From Picosynechococcus sp. PCC 7002 (GTDB lineage Bacteria; Cyanobacteriota; Cyanobacteriia; Cyanobacteriales; MRBY01): a stretch of DNA of 64,000 nt. The translations under genes and the position numbers were made by a program. This document shows, piece by piece, positions 10,549-20,154 of the stretch; position 1 is the first letter of the stretch; every line of letters begins with the position of its first letter. The stretch is taken from assembly GCF_963860125.1 (NCBI RefSeq), contig NZ_CAWLFA010000001.1, forward strand, positions 1,054,001 through 1,118,000. The letters are read 5' to 3'. The notes under the pieces were generated by a model. That model saw only the letters and a program-made list of their open reading frames with translations, made no database searches and was not told where the DNA came from.

Positions 10549-12006
10549 ATGTCAGCCATCCGCACGCTACACCAACAACTCATTGCAAAGGAACGTTCTG
10601 CCGTCGAAATTTTGACGGAAACGTTTGCCCATATCGAAGCGGTGGAACCCAAGGTTAAAGCGTTTTTAACCCTGACTAAGGAACAAGCCTTGGCCCAGGC
10701 GGCGCAAGTGGATGCAAAAATTGCCGCGGGGGAAACCATTGGCCTCCTAGAAGGCATCCCCATTGCGATCAAGGACAATCTCTGTACGAAAGGTATTCAG
10801 ACGACCTGTGCTTCGCGCATCCTCGAAGGCTTTGTGCCGACCTACGAATCGACCGTCACCCAGGAGTTGCAGGAAGCTGGGGCGATCATGGTGGGCAAAA
10901 CCAATTTGGATGAGTTTGCCATGGGGAGTTCGACGGAAAATTCTGGCTATCAAGTGACGGGTAATCCCTGGGATGTGACGCGGGTACCGGGAGGCTCCTC
11001 TGGGGGGTCAGCGGCGGCAGTGGCAGCAGGGGAAGCCCCAATCGCCCTGGGTTCAGATACCGGCGGTTCGATTCGGCAACCGGCTTCTTTATGTGGGGTT
11101 GTGGGCCTTAAACCGACCTATGGCCTGGTGTCTCGTTTTGGCTTGGTGGCCTATGCGTCTTCTTTGGATCAAATTGGCCCCTTTGCGCGGACGGTAGAAG
11201 ATACAGCAATTCTTTTAGAGGCGATCGCCGGCCATGATCCCAAAGATTCCACCAGTTTAGATGTGGATATTCCCCAATATAGTCAGTTACTCCAGCCGGA
11301 ACTCCCCAAGGATAAGCCCCTGAAAATTGGCATCATCCAAGAAACTTTTGGGGAAGGGCTCGATCCAGAAGTGGCTGAAGCGGTTCAAAAGGCGATCGCC
11401 CAACTTCAGGAACTCGGTGCCGAAGTCGAAACCATTTCCTGTCCCCGCTTCCGTTACGGCTTACCCGCCTACTACATCATTGCCCCGTCCGAAGCCTCTG
11501 CAAATTTGGCCCGTTACGATGCCGTCAAATATGGCACCCGTAATGCTGCAGCCGATAACCTTGTTGACATGTACACCCAAACCCGGGCCGCTGGTTTTGG
11601 CCCCGAGGTAAAGCGCCGAATTATGCTCGGCACCTATACCCTCTCCGCTGGTTACTATGATGCCTACTACCTCAAAGCCCAGAAAGTACGCACTTTAATT
11701 AAAAAAGATTTCGATCAAGCCTTTGCCAAAGTGGACGTGCTTATTTGTCCCACTTCTCCCAGCACCGCTTTCAAAGCTGGCGAAAAAACCGACGATCCCC
11801 TCAGTATGTATCTTTCTGACTTGATGACCATTCCCGTCAATTTGGCCGGTCTGCCGGCTCTGAGTCTTCCCTGTGGTTTTGATGCCCAGGGACTCCCCAT
11901 CGGGATGCAACTGATCGGCAATGTTCTCCGAGAGGATCTCTTACTTCAGGTGGCCCATGTCTATGAACAGGCAACGGCTTGGCACCAGAAGCAACCCCAA
12001 CTGTAA
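10549..12006 (+). CDS. gatA: Asp-tRNA(Asn)/Glu-tRNA(Gln) amidotransferase subunit A
   Basis: Amidase subunit of GatCAB, which releases ammonia from glutamine and passes it to GatB to amidate misacylated Glu-tRNA(Gln) or Asp-tRNA(Asn). 485 residues, as expected. The Lys-cisSer-Ser triad is visible: K75 in [10 protein letters not shown]150 in [11 protein letters not shown] and S174 in [10 protein letters not shown], with the spacing of known GatA enzymes. ATG at 10549. It is transcribed away from acpP and ends in its own terminator. Confidence 0.97.
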   Translation: MSAIRTLHQQLIAKERSAVEILTETFAHIEAVEPKVKAFLTLTKEQALAQAAQVDAKIAAGETIGLLEGIPIAIKDNLCTKGIQTTCASRILEGFVPTYESTVTQELQEAGAIMVGKTNLDEFAMGSSTENSGYQVTGNPWDVTRVPGGSSGGSAAAVAAGEAPIALGSDTGGSIRQPASLCGVVGLKPTYGLVSRFGLVAYASSLDQIGPFARTVEDTAILLEAIAGHDPKDSTSLDVDIPQYSQLLQPELPKDKPLKIGIIQETFGEGLDPEVAEAVQKAIAQLQELGAEVETISCPRFRYGLPAYYIIAPSEASANLARYDAVKYGTRNAAADNLVDMYTQTRAAGFGPEVKRRIMLGTYTLSAGYYDAYYLKAQKVRTLIKKDFDQAFAKVDVLICPTSPSTAFKAGEKTDDPLSMYLSDLMTIPVNLAGLPALSLPCGFDAQGLPIGMQLIGNVLREDLLLQVAHVYEQATAWHQKQPQL

Positions 12007-12063
12007 GCAGTATTCACACATCGATAAATAATTTACCGTCTCATCTTTAGCTCACGTTAAAGC

Positions 12064-12096
12064 TCCCCCTCGAAAAAACTGCAGGGGGATTTTTTA
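12064..12096 (+). terminator. Rho-independent terminator of gatA
   Basis: 7-bp stem TCCCCCT / AGGGGGA (12064-12070 with 12083-12089), 12-nt loop, followed by TTTTTTAT. Confidence 0.8.
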
Positions 12097-12125
12097 TGCC
12101 GTAGCAGAACCCTAATAACCAAGAT

Positions 12126-12156
12126 CAAAAAAAAGCGAACAGATAATCTGTCCGCT
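12126..12156 (-). terminator. Rho-independent terminator of rplL
   Basis: Stem 12134-12143 / 12147-12156 (10 positions, one mismatch) with a 3-nt loop. Read on the minus strand it is followed by an eight-T run. It ends the secE...rplL operon and faces the gatA terminator across about 40 nt. Confidence 0.85.
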
Positions 12157-12219
12157 GACCAATCAACTAAATATAAATTGCAGCTATACCTACTCTATCC
12201 ATAGGTAAGTTGATATAAA

Positions 12220-12606
12220 TTACTTGACGCTTGCTTTTGCACCAGCATCTTCAAGCTGCTTCTTGATGGCTTCAGCATCTTCTTTGCCAGTGGCTTCTTT
12301 GATGGGCTTAGGCGCAGATTCAACCATTTCTTTGGCTTCCTTAAGACCGAGGCCAGTGATGCCACGAACAACCTTAAGAACAGCGATTTTCTTGTCAGCG
12401 GGAACTTCGTCGAGAATAACGTCAAATTCAGTCTTCTCTTCAACTTCCTCAGCAGCAGCAGCACCAGGGGCCGCCATTACCATGCCACCAACGGGAGCAG
12501 CAGCGCTAACGCCAAAGGTTTCTTCGATTTGCTTAACTAATTCAGCTGCTTCAAGCAGGGTTAGAGATTGCAACTTCTCCAAAATTTCATCGGTAGTAGC
12601 AGACAT
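12220..12606 (-). CDS. rplL: 50S ribosomal protein L7/L12
   Basis: 128-residue stalk protein that recruits translation GTPases. An N-terminal dimerisation helix ([21 protein letters not shown]), an Ala/Gly/Met/Glu hinge around residues 35-55 and the C-terminal [21 protein letters not shown] domain are all present. Last gene of the operon, 87 nt after rplJ, ending at a strong terminator. Stalk stoichiometry (several L12 per L10) is a family property. Confidence 0.98.
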   Translation of the reverse strand: MSATTDEILEKLQSLTLLEAAELVKQIEETFGVSAAAPVGGMVMAAPGAAAAEEVEEKTEFDVILDEVPADKKIAVLKVVRGITGLGLKEAKEMVESAPKPIKEATGKEDAEAIKKQLEDAGAKASVK

Positions 12607-12693
12607 TTAATCTATCTCCTTAGTGAATAAAAATTACGTTTAGAACAACGAGAAAATTAAGCCGCCATGACATAGATCACGCGACGTTGAGGG

Positions 12694-13221
12694 TTAGGCT
12701 GCTTCTTTTTCGGAAACAGCTTTGATGGCTCTGGCCAAAGAACCCGGTACTTCGTTGATGCCGATGGCAATTTTTGCAGTAACTGCATTGATCGCACCTG
12801 CAATCTGACCGTAAAGTTGGTCTTTGGTGGGCAGATCACCGAGGGCTTCGATTTGGTCACTGGTTAAAGCTTGACCTTCCATAACGCCGCCACGAAGTTC
12901 GGTTTTCTTCGTTGCTTTGCGGAATTCTTTGTAAGCTTTAACGGCGGAAGCAACATCTTCTCCAGCAATTAAAAATGCGGAGGAATCTTTTAAAAGAGAT
13001 TGCACGGGTTGCCACGTTTCATCACCATCAACGGCAATATGCATCAGCGTGTTTTTCGCAATTTTGCAATATGCCCCGGCAGGACGAAGGCGGTTACGCA
13101 AATCAGTGATTTCCGCAACGGTTAAACCCTTGTAATCAATCACAAAAGTAAGTTGTGCATCCTTGAGCAGATCCTTGATCTCAGCAACCAATTCTTGCTT
13201 ATCTGCTAGCGATTTTCCCAT
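12694..13221 (-). CDS. rplJ: 50S ribosomal protein L10
   Basis: 175-residue stalk base protein that binds 23S rRNA and carries L7/L12 dimers on its C-terminal helix. I use the ATG at 13221 (MGKSLADKQELVAEIKDLL), which has a near-perfect Shine-Dalgarno AAAAGGAGGTGAG. The 31-codon upstream extension reads through the leader hairpin and was rejected. An attenuator-like leader (separate entries) precedes it, which fits autoregulation by the L10-L12 complex known in other bacteria. Confidence 0.97.
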   Translation of the reverse strand: MGKSLADKQELVAEIKDLLKDAQLTFVIDYKGLTVAEITDLRNRLRPAGAYCKIAKNTLMHIAVDGDETWQPVQSLLKDSSAFLIAGEDVASAVKAYKEFRKATKKTELRGGVMEGQALTSDQIEALGDLPTKDQLYGQIAGAINAVTAKIAIGINEVPGSLARAIKAVSEKEAA

Positions 13222-13275
13222 TCTGTTCTCACCTCCTTTTTGGGGAAAGGTTATTAAAGTAGGGACAAAAAAATA

Positions 13276-13299
13276 GACCCCAGCGACAATGCCAGGGTC
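13276..13299 (-). terminator. Attenuator hairpin in the rplJ leader
   Basis: On the minus strand a 9-bp RNA stem (two G-U wobbles, 6-nt loop) is followed by TATTTTTTT (13275 down to 13267). It is a complete intrinsic terminator placed between the L10 leader and the rplJ Shine-Dalgarno, as expected for attenuation of rplJL. A short upstream hairpin (13311-13324, CCAAG/CTTGG) may be part of the switch. Confidence 0.75.
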
Positions 13300-13434
13300 A
13301 CGCTCTTCTTCCAAGCAAACTTGGAAAAAAACTTGTTTAGTCTTGTAGCGTTTTACCTCGGCAGGATATTAAGCGATCGCCCCTGCTGTCTCTGGCATGA
13401 ATAAAATCTATTTAATTGTTTTACCTAAGAGGGC
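13300..13434 (-). promoter_or_regulatory. L10 (rplJ) ribosomal protein leader
   Basis: The minus-strand RNA between rplA and the attenuator contains the conserved-looking TCCTGCCGAGGTAAAA element (around 13354-13369), preceded by AGAGACAGCAGGGG. I recognise this from bacterial L10 leaders, where L10(L12)4 binds and represses. The match is by eye; a covariance search with the L10_leader model would settle it. Confidence 0.65.
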
Positions 13435-14151
13435 CTAGGCTTTTTCTTCAATGAAAAGATCCCGGAGGGCGTTGATATCCACCTGGATCGAAGGTCCCAT
13501 GGAAGCAGAGACATAAATGCTCCGCCAGTAACGACCTTTGGCCCCAGAAGGACGATTCCGGTCGATAGTTTCCTGAAGAGCCTTTAAGTTTACCAGAAGA
13601 TCTTCCGCAGCGAAAGAGGATTTACCAAAAAGCACGTGGACAATCCCTGCGCGGTCAGCCCGGAACTCTTGTTTCCCTGCTTTAAAAGCGGCGATCGCCG
13701 TGGCGACATCCGTAGTCACAGTGCCACCTTTGGGCGAAGGCATCAAACCACGGGGGCCAAGCTGACGACCCAAACGAGCCACCTTCGGCATCATATCCGG
13801 CGTTGCGATCAAGACTTCAAAGTCCATCATGCCCTTTTGGATATCTTCGATGAGTTCCTCAGAACCAACGAGGTCTGCACCGGACTCCTCTGCAACCTTT
13901 ACCTGTTCACCACTAGTAATGACAGCGACCCGCACAGACTGACCGGTACCTTTCGGAAAAGCAACAGTCGTTCTCAACTGCTGATCCGTGTACTTCGGAT
14001 CAATCCCTAAACGGATGTGGGCCTCAGCTGTTTCATCAAACTTGGCCGTGGCAGTTTCTTTCAAAAGGGTCAAAGCTTCTAGAGGCTCATAGGCTCTATC
14101 TTCAACCTTTTCAAGCGCCTCACGAAGCCGACGAGATAATTTTTTTGCCAT
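13435..14151 (-). CDS. rplA: 50S ribosomal protein L1
   Basis: 238-residue protein of the mobile L1 stalk, which helps deacylated tRNA leave the E site. Signature [25 protein letters not shown] is in the middle (about residues 117-141), and the C-terminus has [23 protein letters not shown] at 14151, 91 nt after rplK. Confidence 0.98.
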   Translation of the reverse strand: MAKKLSRRLREALEKVEDRAYEPLEALTLLKETATAKFDETAEAHIRLGIDPKYTDQQLRTTVAFPKGTGQSVRVAVITSGEQVKVAEESGADLVGSEELIEDIQKGMMDFEVLIATPDMMPKVARLGRQLGPRGLMPSPKGGTVTTDVATAIAAFKAGKQEFRADRAGIVHVLFGKSSFAAEDLLVNLKALQETIDRNRPSGAKGRYWRSIYVSASMGPSIQVDINALRDLFIEEKA

Positions 14152-14242
14152 ACTTACTCCTTGGGTACATAACGAGACACACGCCTCTCCCCAAACATAA
14201 AGATTAAAAACTTAACTGTTGTATTCAGTTTCCAAGCAGTTA

Positions 14243-14668
14243 CTAATCCGTAACTGTAATGCCCATATTCCGTGCTGTACCGGCAACAATATTCATTGCT
14301 GCTTCGATATCGTTCGCATTCAAATCAGGCATTTTAGTTTGGGCGATTTCCTGGAGTTGTGCCCGGGAAATAGAACCCGCCTTCTGCTTATTAGGCTGGG
14401 CAGAACCTTTCTCAACCCCAGCTGCCTTACGAATCAAGACAGAAGCGGGGGGCGTTTTCAGGATAAAGGTGAAACTCCGGTCTTCATATACCGAGATTTC
14501 TACAGGAATAATCATGCCTGCCTGGTCAGAAGTCTTCGCGTTGTACTCCTTACAGAAGGCCATGATGTTAACCCCATGCTGACCCAGGGCTGGCCCAACA
14601 GGAGGTGCAGGGTTGGCCTTACCCGCAGGCAAGGCTAATTTAATTACCGTAACAACTTTTTTTGCCAT
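14243..14668 (-). CDS. rplK: 50S ribosomal protein L11
   Basis: 141-residue protein of the GTPase-associated centre. Typical N-terminus ([27 protein letters not shown]) and C-terminal rRNA-binding domain ending [15 protein letters not shown] at 14668, two nt after the nusG stop, so the two genes are probably translationally coupled. Confidence 0.98.
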   Translation of the reverse strand: MAKKVVTVIKLALPAGKANPAPPVGPALGQHGVNIMAFCKEYNAKTSDQAGMIIPVEISVYEDRSFTFILKTPPASVLIRKAAGVEKGSAQPNKQKAGSISRAQLQEIAQTKMPDLNANDIEAAMNIVAGTARNMGITVTD

Positions 14669-14670
14669 CG

Positions 14671-15273
14671 CTAGCTCTGTTTTTCCACTTGAGTAAATTC
14701 AAGTTCTACTGGCGTATCTCGACCAAAGATCGACAATAGAGCTTTCAGTTTGCTGCGCTCAGGGCTGACTTCAATGATCTCGCCTTCAAAATCCTTAAAA
14801 GGACCAGAAAGCACAAGAATTTTGTCGCCAATGGCCATATCGACTTTAACAGTCGGTTCAACAACCTGAGCTTGTTTAAAGATGCGCTCTACTTCAGACT
14901 TACTGAGAGGCACGGGTTTAACATGGCCCCGTCCCCGACCGTAGCTACGCTTCTGTTCGGCCCCAACAAAATTAATCACATGGGGCGTATTTTTGATAAC
15001 CTGCCAAGCTTCATCATCTAGGGTCATCTGAATCAAGACATAACCAGGAAAAACCTTTTCTTCTCCATGTTGCCGACTGCCATCCTTACGGATTTTGACG
15101 GTTGGGGTTTGGGGAATCTGAACCTGAAAGATCCGATCCGCCACATCGAGAGTATGAATCCGTTGTTCAAGGTTTGCTTTGACTCTTTGTTCGCACCCAG
15201 ATGCAACTTGGACGGCATACCAACGCGGTTTGGGTCCAGCTTGCGTTCCTGTGTATTCTTCTGAATGTTCCAT
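14671..15273 (-). CDS. nusG: Transcription termination/antitermination protein NusG
   Basis: 200-residue elongation factor that binds RNA polymerase and can link it to ribosomes or Rho. The NGN domain (residues 17-125) begins [20 protein letters not shown] and includes [10 protein letters not shown]. The KOW domain (about 145-180) holds [21 protein letters not shown] at 15273, 18 nt after secE. The first 15 residues are a polar, acidic leader typical of cyanobacterial forms. Confidence 0.97.
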   Translation of the reverse strand: MEHSEEYTGTQAGPKPRWYAVQVASGCEQRVKANLEQRIHTLDVADRIFQVQIPQTPTVKIRKDGSRQHGEEKVFPGYVLIQMTLDDEAWQVIKNTPHVINFVGAEQKRSYGRGRGHVKPVPLSKSEVERIFKQAQVVEPTVKVDMAIGDKILVLSGPFKDFEGEIIEVSPERSKLKALLSIFGRDTPVELEFTQVEKQS

Positions 15274-15291
15274 AGAAAGTTAAAGAGTCTT

Positions 15292-15519
15292 TTAAAATAC
15301 AGCACCTGAAACGAAAATGAAGAGATTGTCTACGACGTAGATAACAGTCGCAACAAGAATCACCATCAAAATGACAGCGGCAGATTCACTAATGAGCTGC
15401 TGGCGAGAGGGCCAAACAACCTTAGCTAGTTCTTCTTTTGTTTCATTGGCGTATTTCGTAACATCGAAACCTTCGGGCTTATTGGCTTCAGTCTCGACGG
15501 TCTTCTTTGTTTTGGCCAC
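15292..15519 (-). CDS. secE: Preprotein translocase subunit SecE
   Basis: 75-residue single-span subunit of SecYEG. A polar N-terminal region leads to the conserved amphipathic segment ETKEELAKVVWPSRQQLISES and one membrane helix (about residues 48-72). Start is GTG (15519, MAKTKKTVE). It lies between tRNA-Trp and nusG, the usual bacterial context. Confidence 0.95.
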   Translation of the reverse strand: MAKTKKTVETEANKPEGFDVTKYANETKEELAKVVWPSRQQLISESAAVILMVILVATVIYVVDNLFIFVSGAVF

Positions 15520-15581
15520 AATCAGAAACTCCTCCCAGAGCCACTCTGCAATACTTCAACTAAAGTTTAATGTAAATGATA

Positions 15582-15654
15582 CGCGCCCTGGAGGACTCGA
15601 ACCCCCGACATCAGGTTTTGGAGACCTGCGTTCTACCAACTGAACTAAGGACGC
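15582..15654 (-). tRNA. trnW: tRNA-Trp (CCA)
   Basis: 73-nt cloverleaf on the minus strand: acceptor GCGTCCT pairs with AGGGCGC, discriminator G, TTCGAGTCC T-arm and anticodon loop CTCCAAA with CCA. No encoded 3' CCA. It sits in the rplS-trnW-secE-nusG order known in cyanobacteria. Confidence 0.95.
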
Positions 15655-15749
15655 TTGGGTGCTTGCTCTTAACAAGCCTTAGCAATCTTAGCACAGGTGG
15701 CAGGCTTTGTGCAAAACATTTTGAGCGAGTCAAATGGATTACAAAAAGC

Positions 15750-16112
15750 CTAGATCGGGCGATCAAAACGTTGCTTGATCCGAGTTGCTTTACCAACGCG
15801 ATCGCGCAAGTAATACAGTTTAGCCCGGCGGACTTTACCGCGACGGATAACCTTGATGTTATCGACGAGGGGAGAGTGCAACAGGAAGACCCGTTCAACA
15901 CCAATCCCTTGGAAGATTTTGCGCACAGTGATGGTTTCGTTAATCCCACCATTGCGCATGGCAATAACGGTACCTTCGTAGGGCTGAACCCGTTCTTTGG
16001 TACCTTCTTTGATTTTGACTCCGACTCGAACGGTGTCGCCCACGTGGATGGTCGGTAGATCATCCTTGAGCTGCTCCGCTTCGATGGAGCGAATGATTGC
16101 TTCAGCGTTCAT
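15750..16112 (-). CDS. rplS: 50S ribosomal protein L19
   Basis: 120-residue protein at the 30S-50S interface. Signatures [36 protein letters not shown] and [23 protein letters not shown] at 16112. First gene of the minus-strand run leading through tRNA-Trp to rplL. Confidence 0.97.
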   Translation of the reverse strand: MNAEAIIRSIEAEQLKDDLPTIHVGDTVRVGVKIKEGTKERVQPYEGTVIAMRNGGINETITVRKIFQGIGVERVFLLHSPLVDNIKVIRRGKVRRAKLYYLRDRVGKATRIKQRFDRPI

Positions 16113-16202
16113 GGTTTTTCAAAAAACTCACAATTTATCAGTATATGTACAATACAACTTAAAGTCAAAATAAAACCTGATTTTTGGAATTTGATCGTTC
16201 CA

Positions 16203-16233
16203 AAGAAAAAGTGAGCCAAAATTGACTCACTTT
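16203..16233 (-). terminator. Rho-independent terminator of the porin gene
   Basis: Minus-strand stem AAAGTGAG / CTCACTTT (16226-16233 with 16208-16215), 10-nt loop, then a T-rich TTCTTTG. It separates the porin from rplS. Confidence 0.8.
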
Positions 16234-16297
16234 CAGGACTAATTTTTCGCTTTTAGAAGCAATATGTGTGAGGAATTAGACTTGTTTTTTTTCAGCC

Positions 16298-18124
16298 TTA
16301 GAAGCTAAAGGTAGTACGTACAGAACCCACAACAACAGTGTCATTATCGTCATTTTGGTTGGGGTTGAATACGACATAAGCACCGGGAGTAATGGTGATG
16401 TTGTCGTTGAGCTTGTAGCGATACTGAAGTTCAGCGAGATAGCTGCTGTCGCTGTCATCGTTGTAGTTCACTTCAATTTGACCGAAGTCGATGTTACCGC
16501 TAGTCAGCTTAGGTGTTTGACCGAAGATCAGACCAAGGACATTACCTTCGCCACCGACATCAAGTAAAGCTGCGTTGACAGCCCAGTTCCAAACATCAAA
16601 GTTACCAGTGACATTGGGATCTTCGATGTCTGCGGTAGTGTAACCAACCCAACCGCCAAGGTTGAATTTGTCACCAATTAGCCAGCTACCTTGTAAACCA
16701 AAGTTGTTAGAAGAAACAGCCAGGGAGTTAAAGGTGGGGTCGTTAGCAATGACGCTGCCAGTGCTACCACTCAAGTTAACATCGCCCGCTTTTTGGTAGC
16801 GGTTGGCATAGAAGGCAGAGAACATAATGTCATCAGCCGGTTTGAAATCGAGCTGAGCGCCTGCGGTGTAGTTACCGTTAAAAAGACCATTCTTTTCTTC
16901 GGGATTGTTCACATCGCCATCGTCTGCCAGGTAAGCTGCGGAGAAAGTAAATCTCTCGCCGAGGTCAAAGTTGAAACCAGCACCAGCGCCATCGGGGCCA
17001 CGGTAGATGGGGTTAAAGCGACCAAAGCGAGACAGAGCGCCACTACCGCTGCTTTCAAAATAAGGACTGGTGGCATCGAAAATATCGTCAATTCCCATGC
17101 CTACGGCACCAACATAAGCTGTGACGTTATCACCAACGGGGAATCGGTAGAATAATTTGCCGATCTCGACGTCATTACCATTATCGGTGTCAAAGCCAAG
17201 GCGAGCAGAATCTACACCGGTGGCATCATCAAAGGCAGTGATGTTACCAGCTTCTAGACGAGTCCGCAGGCGGTCTTTGCCAGTAAAGCTAGTGTCAAGG
17301 TTTAGACGAACGCGGTTGCTGAAGGTGATTTCATCGTCGATGTCATCATTATCGGCAAGTCCAGTAAAGAAATCTTGTAAGTCTCCGTCGTCTCCAAGAC
17401 CAAAAGAAAACCCTAGAGCGTCTTCATCGATGCCAAGACCTACGAAAAATTCTTTGAGAAGCTCTCTCTCTTCAGAAGAAATATCTTGGTAATCAACTAC
17501 GTCAAATAACTCTTCAAAGGTAACAGTCTCAGGATCGAAGTCTCCACCAGGAAATTCAATAGAATCAAGTGCTAGAGGCGAAGCTTTCTCTTCACCAAAA
17601 GCACCGCCGAGGTTGAAGATTACTTCTCCACCGAGTTTGGTGGTAGTGGAGAATTGGTTGTCTTCGAGGAATTCAACGCGGCCTTCGAGGTCATCAACGC
17701 GAGCACCGAGGGTGGCGAGTTCTGCTTCGAATTCGTTCACGAGACGACGGAGTGCAGCGAGATCTTCGGGGGTTACTTCAGAAGTACCACTTTGAATCAT
17801 CCGCTCGATCTGCTGTAAACAAGCGTTTAGACCAGCAGCAAATTCATAACGGCTGAGGGGACGGCTACCACGGAAAGTGCCATCGGGATAACCAACGATA
17901 CAGTTGTAGTTTTCGACTAGGTTGCGCAGTGCGTCAAAGGCCCAGTCAGAAGGAGAAACATCGCTGAGTTGGAAAACGCTATTAACCTGAGCGATGTCGT
18001 CTTGGCTATAGCTGTTGATTTGATCGAGAAGTTCAGTGTTGGCTTGGGCAGTGCCAGAAAAAGCTACGGTTGCACCTAGGGCAACGGAAGCGCCACTGAG
18101 AAAAGTTCTCACTGTTTTAGACAT
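16298..18124 (-). CDS. SLH-domain OprB-type porin (iron-uptake porin family)
   Basis: 608-residue outer-membrane porin of the cyanobacterial SomA/SomB type. A signal peptide (residues 1-29, ending GTAQA) is followed by an SLH domain (about 50-110, VSPSDWAFDALRNLVE and GYPDGTFRGSRPLSRYEFAAGLN), which anchors to peptidoglycan-linked polymer. A coiled coil follows (about 116-156), then a beta-barrel to the C-terminal TTFSF. I chose ATG 18124 over the upstream ATG because the signal peptide then starts at once. Odd feature: residues about 178-265 are a strongly acidic insertion between the first strand (LGGEVIFNL) and ITFSNRVRLN. Confidence 0.92.
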   Translation of the reverse strand: MSKTVRTFLSGASVALGATVAFSGTAQANTELLDQINSYSQDDIAQVNSVFQLSDVSPSDWAFDALRNLVENYNCIVGYPDGTFRGSRPLSRYEFAAGLNACLQQIERMIQSGTSEVTPEDLAALRRLVNEFEAELATLGARVDDLEGRVEFLEDNQFSTTTKLGGEVIFNLGGAFGEEKASPLALDSIEFPGGDFDPETVTFEELFDVVDYQDISSEERELLKEFFVGLGIDEDALGFSFGLGDDGDLQDFFTGLADNDDIDDEITFSNRVRLNLDTSFTGKDRLRTRLEAGNITAFDDATGVDSARLGFDTDNGNDVEIGKLFYRFPVGDNVTAYVGAVGMGIDDIFDATSPYFESSGSGALSRFGRFNPIYRGPDGAGAGFNFDLGERFTFSAAYLADDGDVNNPEEKNGLFNGNYTAGAQLDFKPADDIMFSAFYANRYQKAGDVNLSGSTGSVIANDPTFNSLAVSSNNFGLQGSWLIGDKFNLGGWVGYTTADIEDPNVTGNFDVWNWAVNAALLDVGGEGNVLGLIFGQTPKLTSGNIDFGQIEVNYNDDSDSSYLAELQYRYKLNDNITITPGAYVVFNPNQNDDNDTVVVGSVRTTFSF

Positions 18125-18233
18125 ATTCGATTGAACCTCACACCTGAGATATTTTTTGACTTTGAGCTTGGGCATTTATGTTATTGATAAGCATGTTTTA
18201 TTACTGCAAATCATTTTCAAAACGCCGCTTAGC

Positions 18234-18263
18234 AGTATAGCACCAGAAATTCACAACTTTCAA
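18234..18263 (-). promoter_or_regulatory. Sigma-70-type promoter of the porin gene
   Basis: On the minus strand TTGAAA (18263-18258), an 18-nt spacer and TATACT (18239-18234) with an extended -10 TGC just before it. This predicts a transcript start near 18226 and a 5' leader of about 100 nt. Confidence 0.65.
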
Positions 18264-18537
18264 TATCTGTAAAGTTGGATACGGGCTAGTTTATGGTTTG
18301 ATGCACCTCTAGTGAACCAAAGGAGGATTAATATCGCCTTGATGTTGGATTAATGGCAGGTTAAAGATTCAAAAATAGACGGACGGTGGTGTGTTGGAAA
18401 TGTGACAAAAAAGTTGACATAAACACGAAAGCGGTTAAGAAAATGCGTAAAGAGGCTTTCTAGGGGGATTCTCTCGCTACAGTGAAATTATTGGCAGAGG
18501 CGACAGGCGATCGCCCCAGGCCATGTAATTTTAGACA
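18264..18537. other. Intergenic region upstream of porin and ABM-like gene
   Basis: Divergent non-coding stretch. Apart from the porin promoter just outside, it holds a HIP1-containing segment near 18508-18515 and A/T-rich patches. AAAGGAGGA (18318-18326) looks like a Shine-Dalgarno, but no convincing frame follows it. I see no gene or RNA here. Confidence 0.4.
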
Positions 18538-18876
18538 ATGGAAAATTCAACTATGCAAGGACTTAACGACTGTCTCCGCCATAAGGTTGCGTATGTGGCG
18601 ATCGGTGAATTTAAACCTGGACGGTTTGCCCAGGCCCAAACCCTTTATGAAAAAATTGTGTCCAGCTATTCAGAGGGATTTCAAGGGGCTTTTTTGCTAC
18701 AAAAAATGGGGCCAAACAGTGAGCAAGGCATTGCGATGATCCTTTGGGACAACATCGAGGATATGGATAAAAATCAGACGGAACTCAGCCAAAAAATTAT
18801 GGCGGAAATGAATCCTCTCTTTGCAGAACCGCCAGAAACAGATTTTTACCAGGTTTGCAGTGAGGTTCAACCATAG
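18538..18876 (+). CDS. Small protein, possibly dimeric alpha/beta-barrel (ABM-like)
   Basis: 112-residue soluble protein that I cannot name with certainty. The pattern VAIGEFKPGRFAQAQTLYEKIVSSY, then FLLQ, then GIAMILWDNIEDMDKNQ resembles the beta-alpha-beta layout of antibiotic-biosynthesis-monooxygenase-like domains. That is a fold guess, not an enzyme call. Two starts are possible, ATG 18538 and ATG 18553; neither has a strong Shine-Dalgarno. It stands alone and converges on prfA. Confidence 0.6.
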   Translation: MENSTMQGLNDCLRHKVAYVAIGEFKPGRFAQAQTLYEKIVSSYSEGFQGAFLLQKMGPNSEQGIAMILWDNIEDMDKNQTELSQKIMAEMNPLFAEPPETDFYQVCSEVQP

Positions 18877-18957
18877 GGAAGGAACTTCTTCCGAGCGGCG
18901 ATCGCCTTTCCCAGGGAAGAACCCCTTCCGGCCTGCGGCCACCTTCCCCAGGGAAGG
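18877..18957. repeat. Cluster of short CCTTCC/GGAAGG palindromes
   Basis: The convergent gap between the ABM-like gene and prfA holds nested dyads: TTCCC-a-GGGAA (18908-18918), GGCC-tgc-GGCC just after 18930, and CCTTCCC-ca-GGGAAGG (18942-18957), plus a HIP1 site. No T-run follows on either strand, so it looks more like a REP-type palindromic unit than a standard terminator. Confidence 0.45.
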
Positions 18958-18962
18958 ATTTA

Positions 18963-20054
18963 TTAGCTTTCGGCGGCGAGTTGTTCGAGTTGAGCCTGTT
19001 GGTCTTGGGAAATACAAGCCTGGAGCATATCCTCAATATCTCCTTCTAAGGCCGGGGCTAAGGAAAAGTTTTGGCCTAGGCGGTGATCTGTGACGCGATT
19101 ATCTTTGTAATTGTAGGTGCGAATTTTTTCAGAACGGGCGCCGGTACCCACCTGGGATTTGCGCATGGAACTGACTTCCTCTTGCTGCCGCTGGAGTTCC
19201 ATCTCATAGAGCTTTGCCCGGAGAATTTGCATTGCCCGCTCTCGGTTCTGTAATTGCGATCGCTCTTCTGTACAAAAAACGCGGATTCCCGTCGGCTTGT
19301 GGAACAGGTCAACCGCTGTTTCTACTTTGTTGACGTTTTGTCCCCCGGCCCCACCAGAACGGGCGGTGGTCATCTCAATGTCCTTAGGATCAATTTCTAC
19401 TTCGACATCATCAACTTCTGGCATCACAGCAATGGTTGCTGTGGAGGTGTGAACCCGCCCCCCAGCTTCGGTAACAGGTACCCGCTGGACTCGGTGGACG
19501 CCAGCTTCATATTTTAATTTGCTGTAAACCTGTTCCCCTTGAATTTCTAGGATGACGGCCTTGAAGCCCCCCATGTCGGCGGCCGATTCACTCAGGAGTT
19601 TCACCCGCCAGTTTTGACCTTCGGCATAGCGAGAATACATGCGGAGCAGATCCCCAGCCCAAATGCTCGCTTCATCGCCCCCTGTTCCGGCGCGAATTTC
19701 TAACATGATGTTCTTTTCGTCGTTGGGATCTTTGGGTAACAGCAGAATCTTCAGACGATTTTCGAGGGTATCAATGGTATTTTCGAGTTCCTCGACTTCT
19801 AAAGCCGCCATTTCCTTCATTTCGGGATCTCCAGCGGATTCTTTGAGAATTTCTTTGGCCCCCCGGAGTTCTTCTTGTGCTTCTTTCCACTGATTGAAGG
19901 TATTTACTGTTTCTTCGAGGGAGGAGCGAATTTTTGCCACCCGTTGTAGCTCATCGGGGTTCGTCGCGATGTCGGGATCGGCCAGGCGTCGGGTCATTTC
20001 CTGGAAGGTTTGTTCGACGGACTTTAGTTTATCGAGTAAGTATGCTTCAGCCAT
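18963..20054 (-). CDS. prfA: Peptide chain release factor 1
   Basis: 363-residue factor that ends translation at UAA and UAG. Stop-codon recognition tripeptide PVT lies in [17 protein letters not shown] (about residue 188), and the peptidyl-tRNA hydrolysis motif GGQ in [18 protein letters not shown] (about residue 238). The P-x-T form indicates RF1, not RF2. ATG at 20054. Last gene of the minus-strand ribosomal run, after rpmE. Confidence 0.97.
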   Translation of the reverse strand: MAEAYLLDKLKSVEQTFQEMTRRLADPDIATNPDELQRVAKIRSSLEETVNTFNQWKEAQEELRGAKEILKESAGDPEMKEMAALEVEELENTIDTLENRLKILLLPKDPNDEKNIMLEIRAGTGGDEASIWAGDLLRMYSRYAEGQNWRVKLLSESAADMGGFKAVILEIQGEQVYSKLKYEAGVHRVQRVPVTEAGGRVHTSTATIAVMPEVDDVEVEIDPKDIEMTTARSGGAGGQNVNKVETAVDLFHKPTGIRVFCTEERSQLQNRERAMQILRAKLYEMELQRQQEEVSSMRKSQVGTGARSEKIRTYNYKDNRVTDHRLGQNFSLAPALEGDIEDMLQACISQDQQAQLEQLAAES

Positions 20055-20099
20055 AATGCACAGAACGTTTTTACGCTAGGGGAAGGAAAGAGATCCCTA

Positions 20100-20134
20100 A
20101 AAAACAAAGGAACCCAGCAGGGGGCTGCCGGGTT
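20100..20134 (-). terminator. Rho-independent terminator after rpmE
   Basis: Minus-strand 10-bp RNA stem (20134-20125 with 20120-20111, one G-U), CCCC loop, followed by CCTTTGTTTTT. It lies between rpmE and prfA, so prfA may have its own promoter or depend on read-through. Confidence 0.75.
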
Positions 20135-20154
20135 GGGAAAACTCAAGGAAATAC

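Noticed and set aside
18125..18175. Longer porin start 17 codons upstream
   Set aside because: The extension has no signal-peptide character; starting at 18124 gives an immediate signal peptide.
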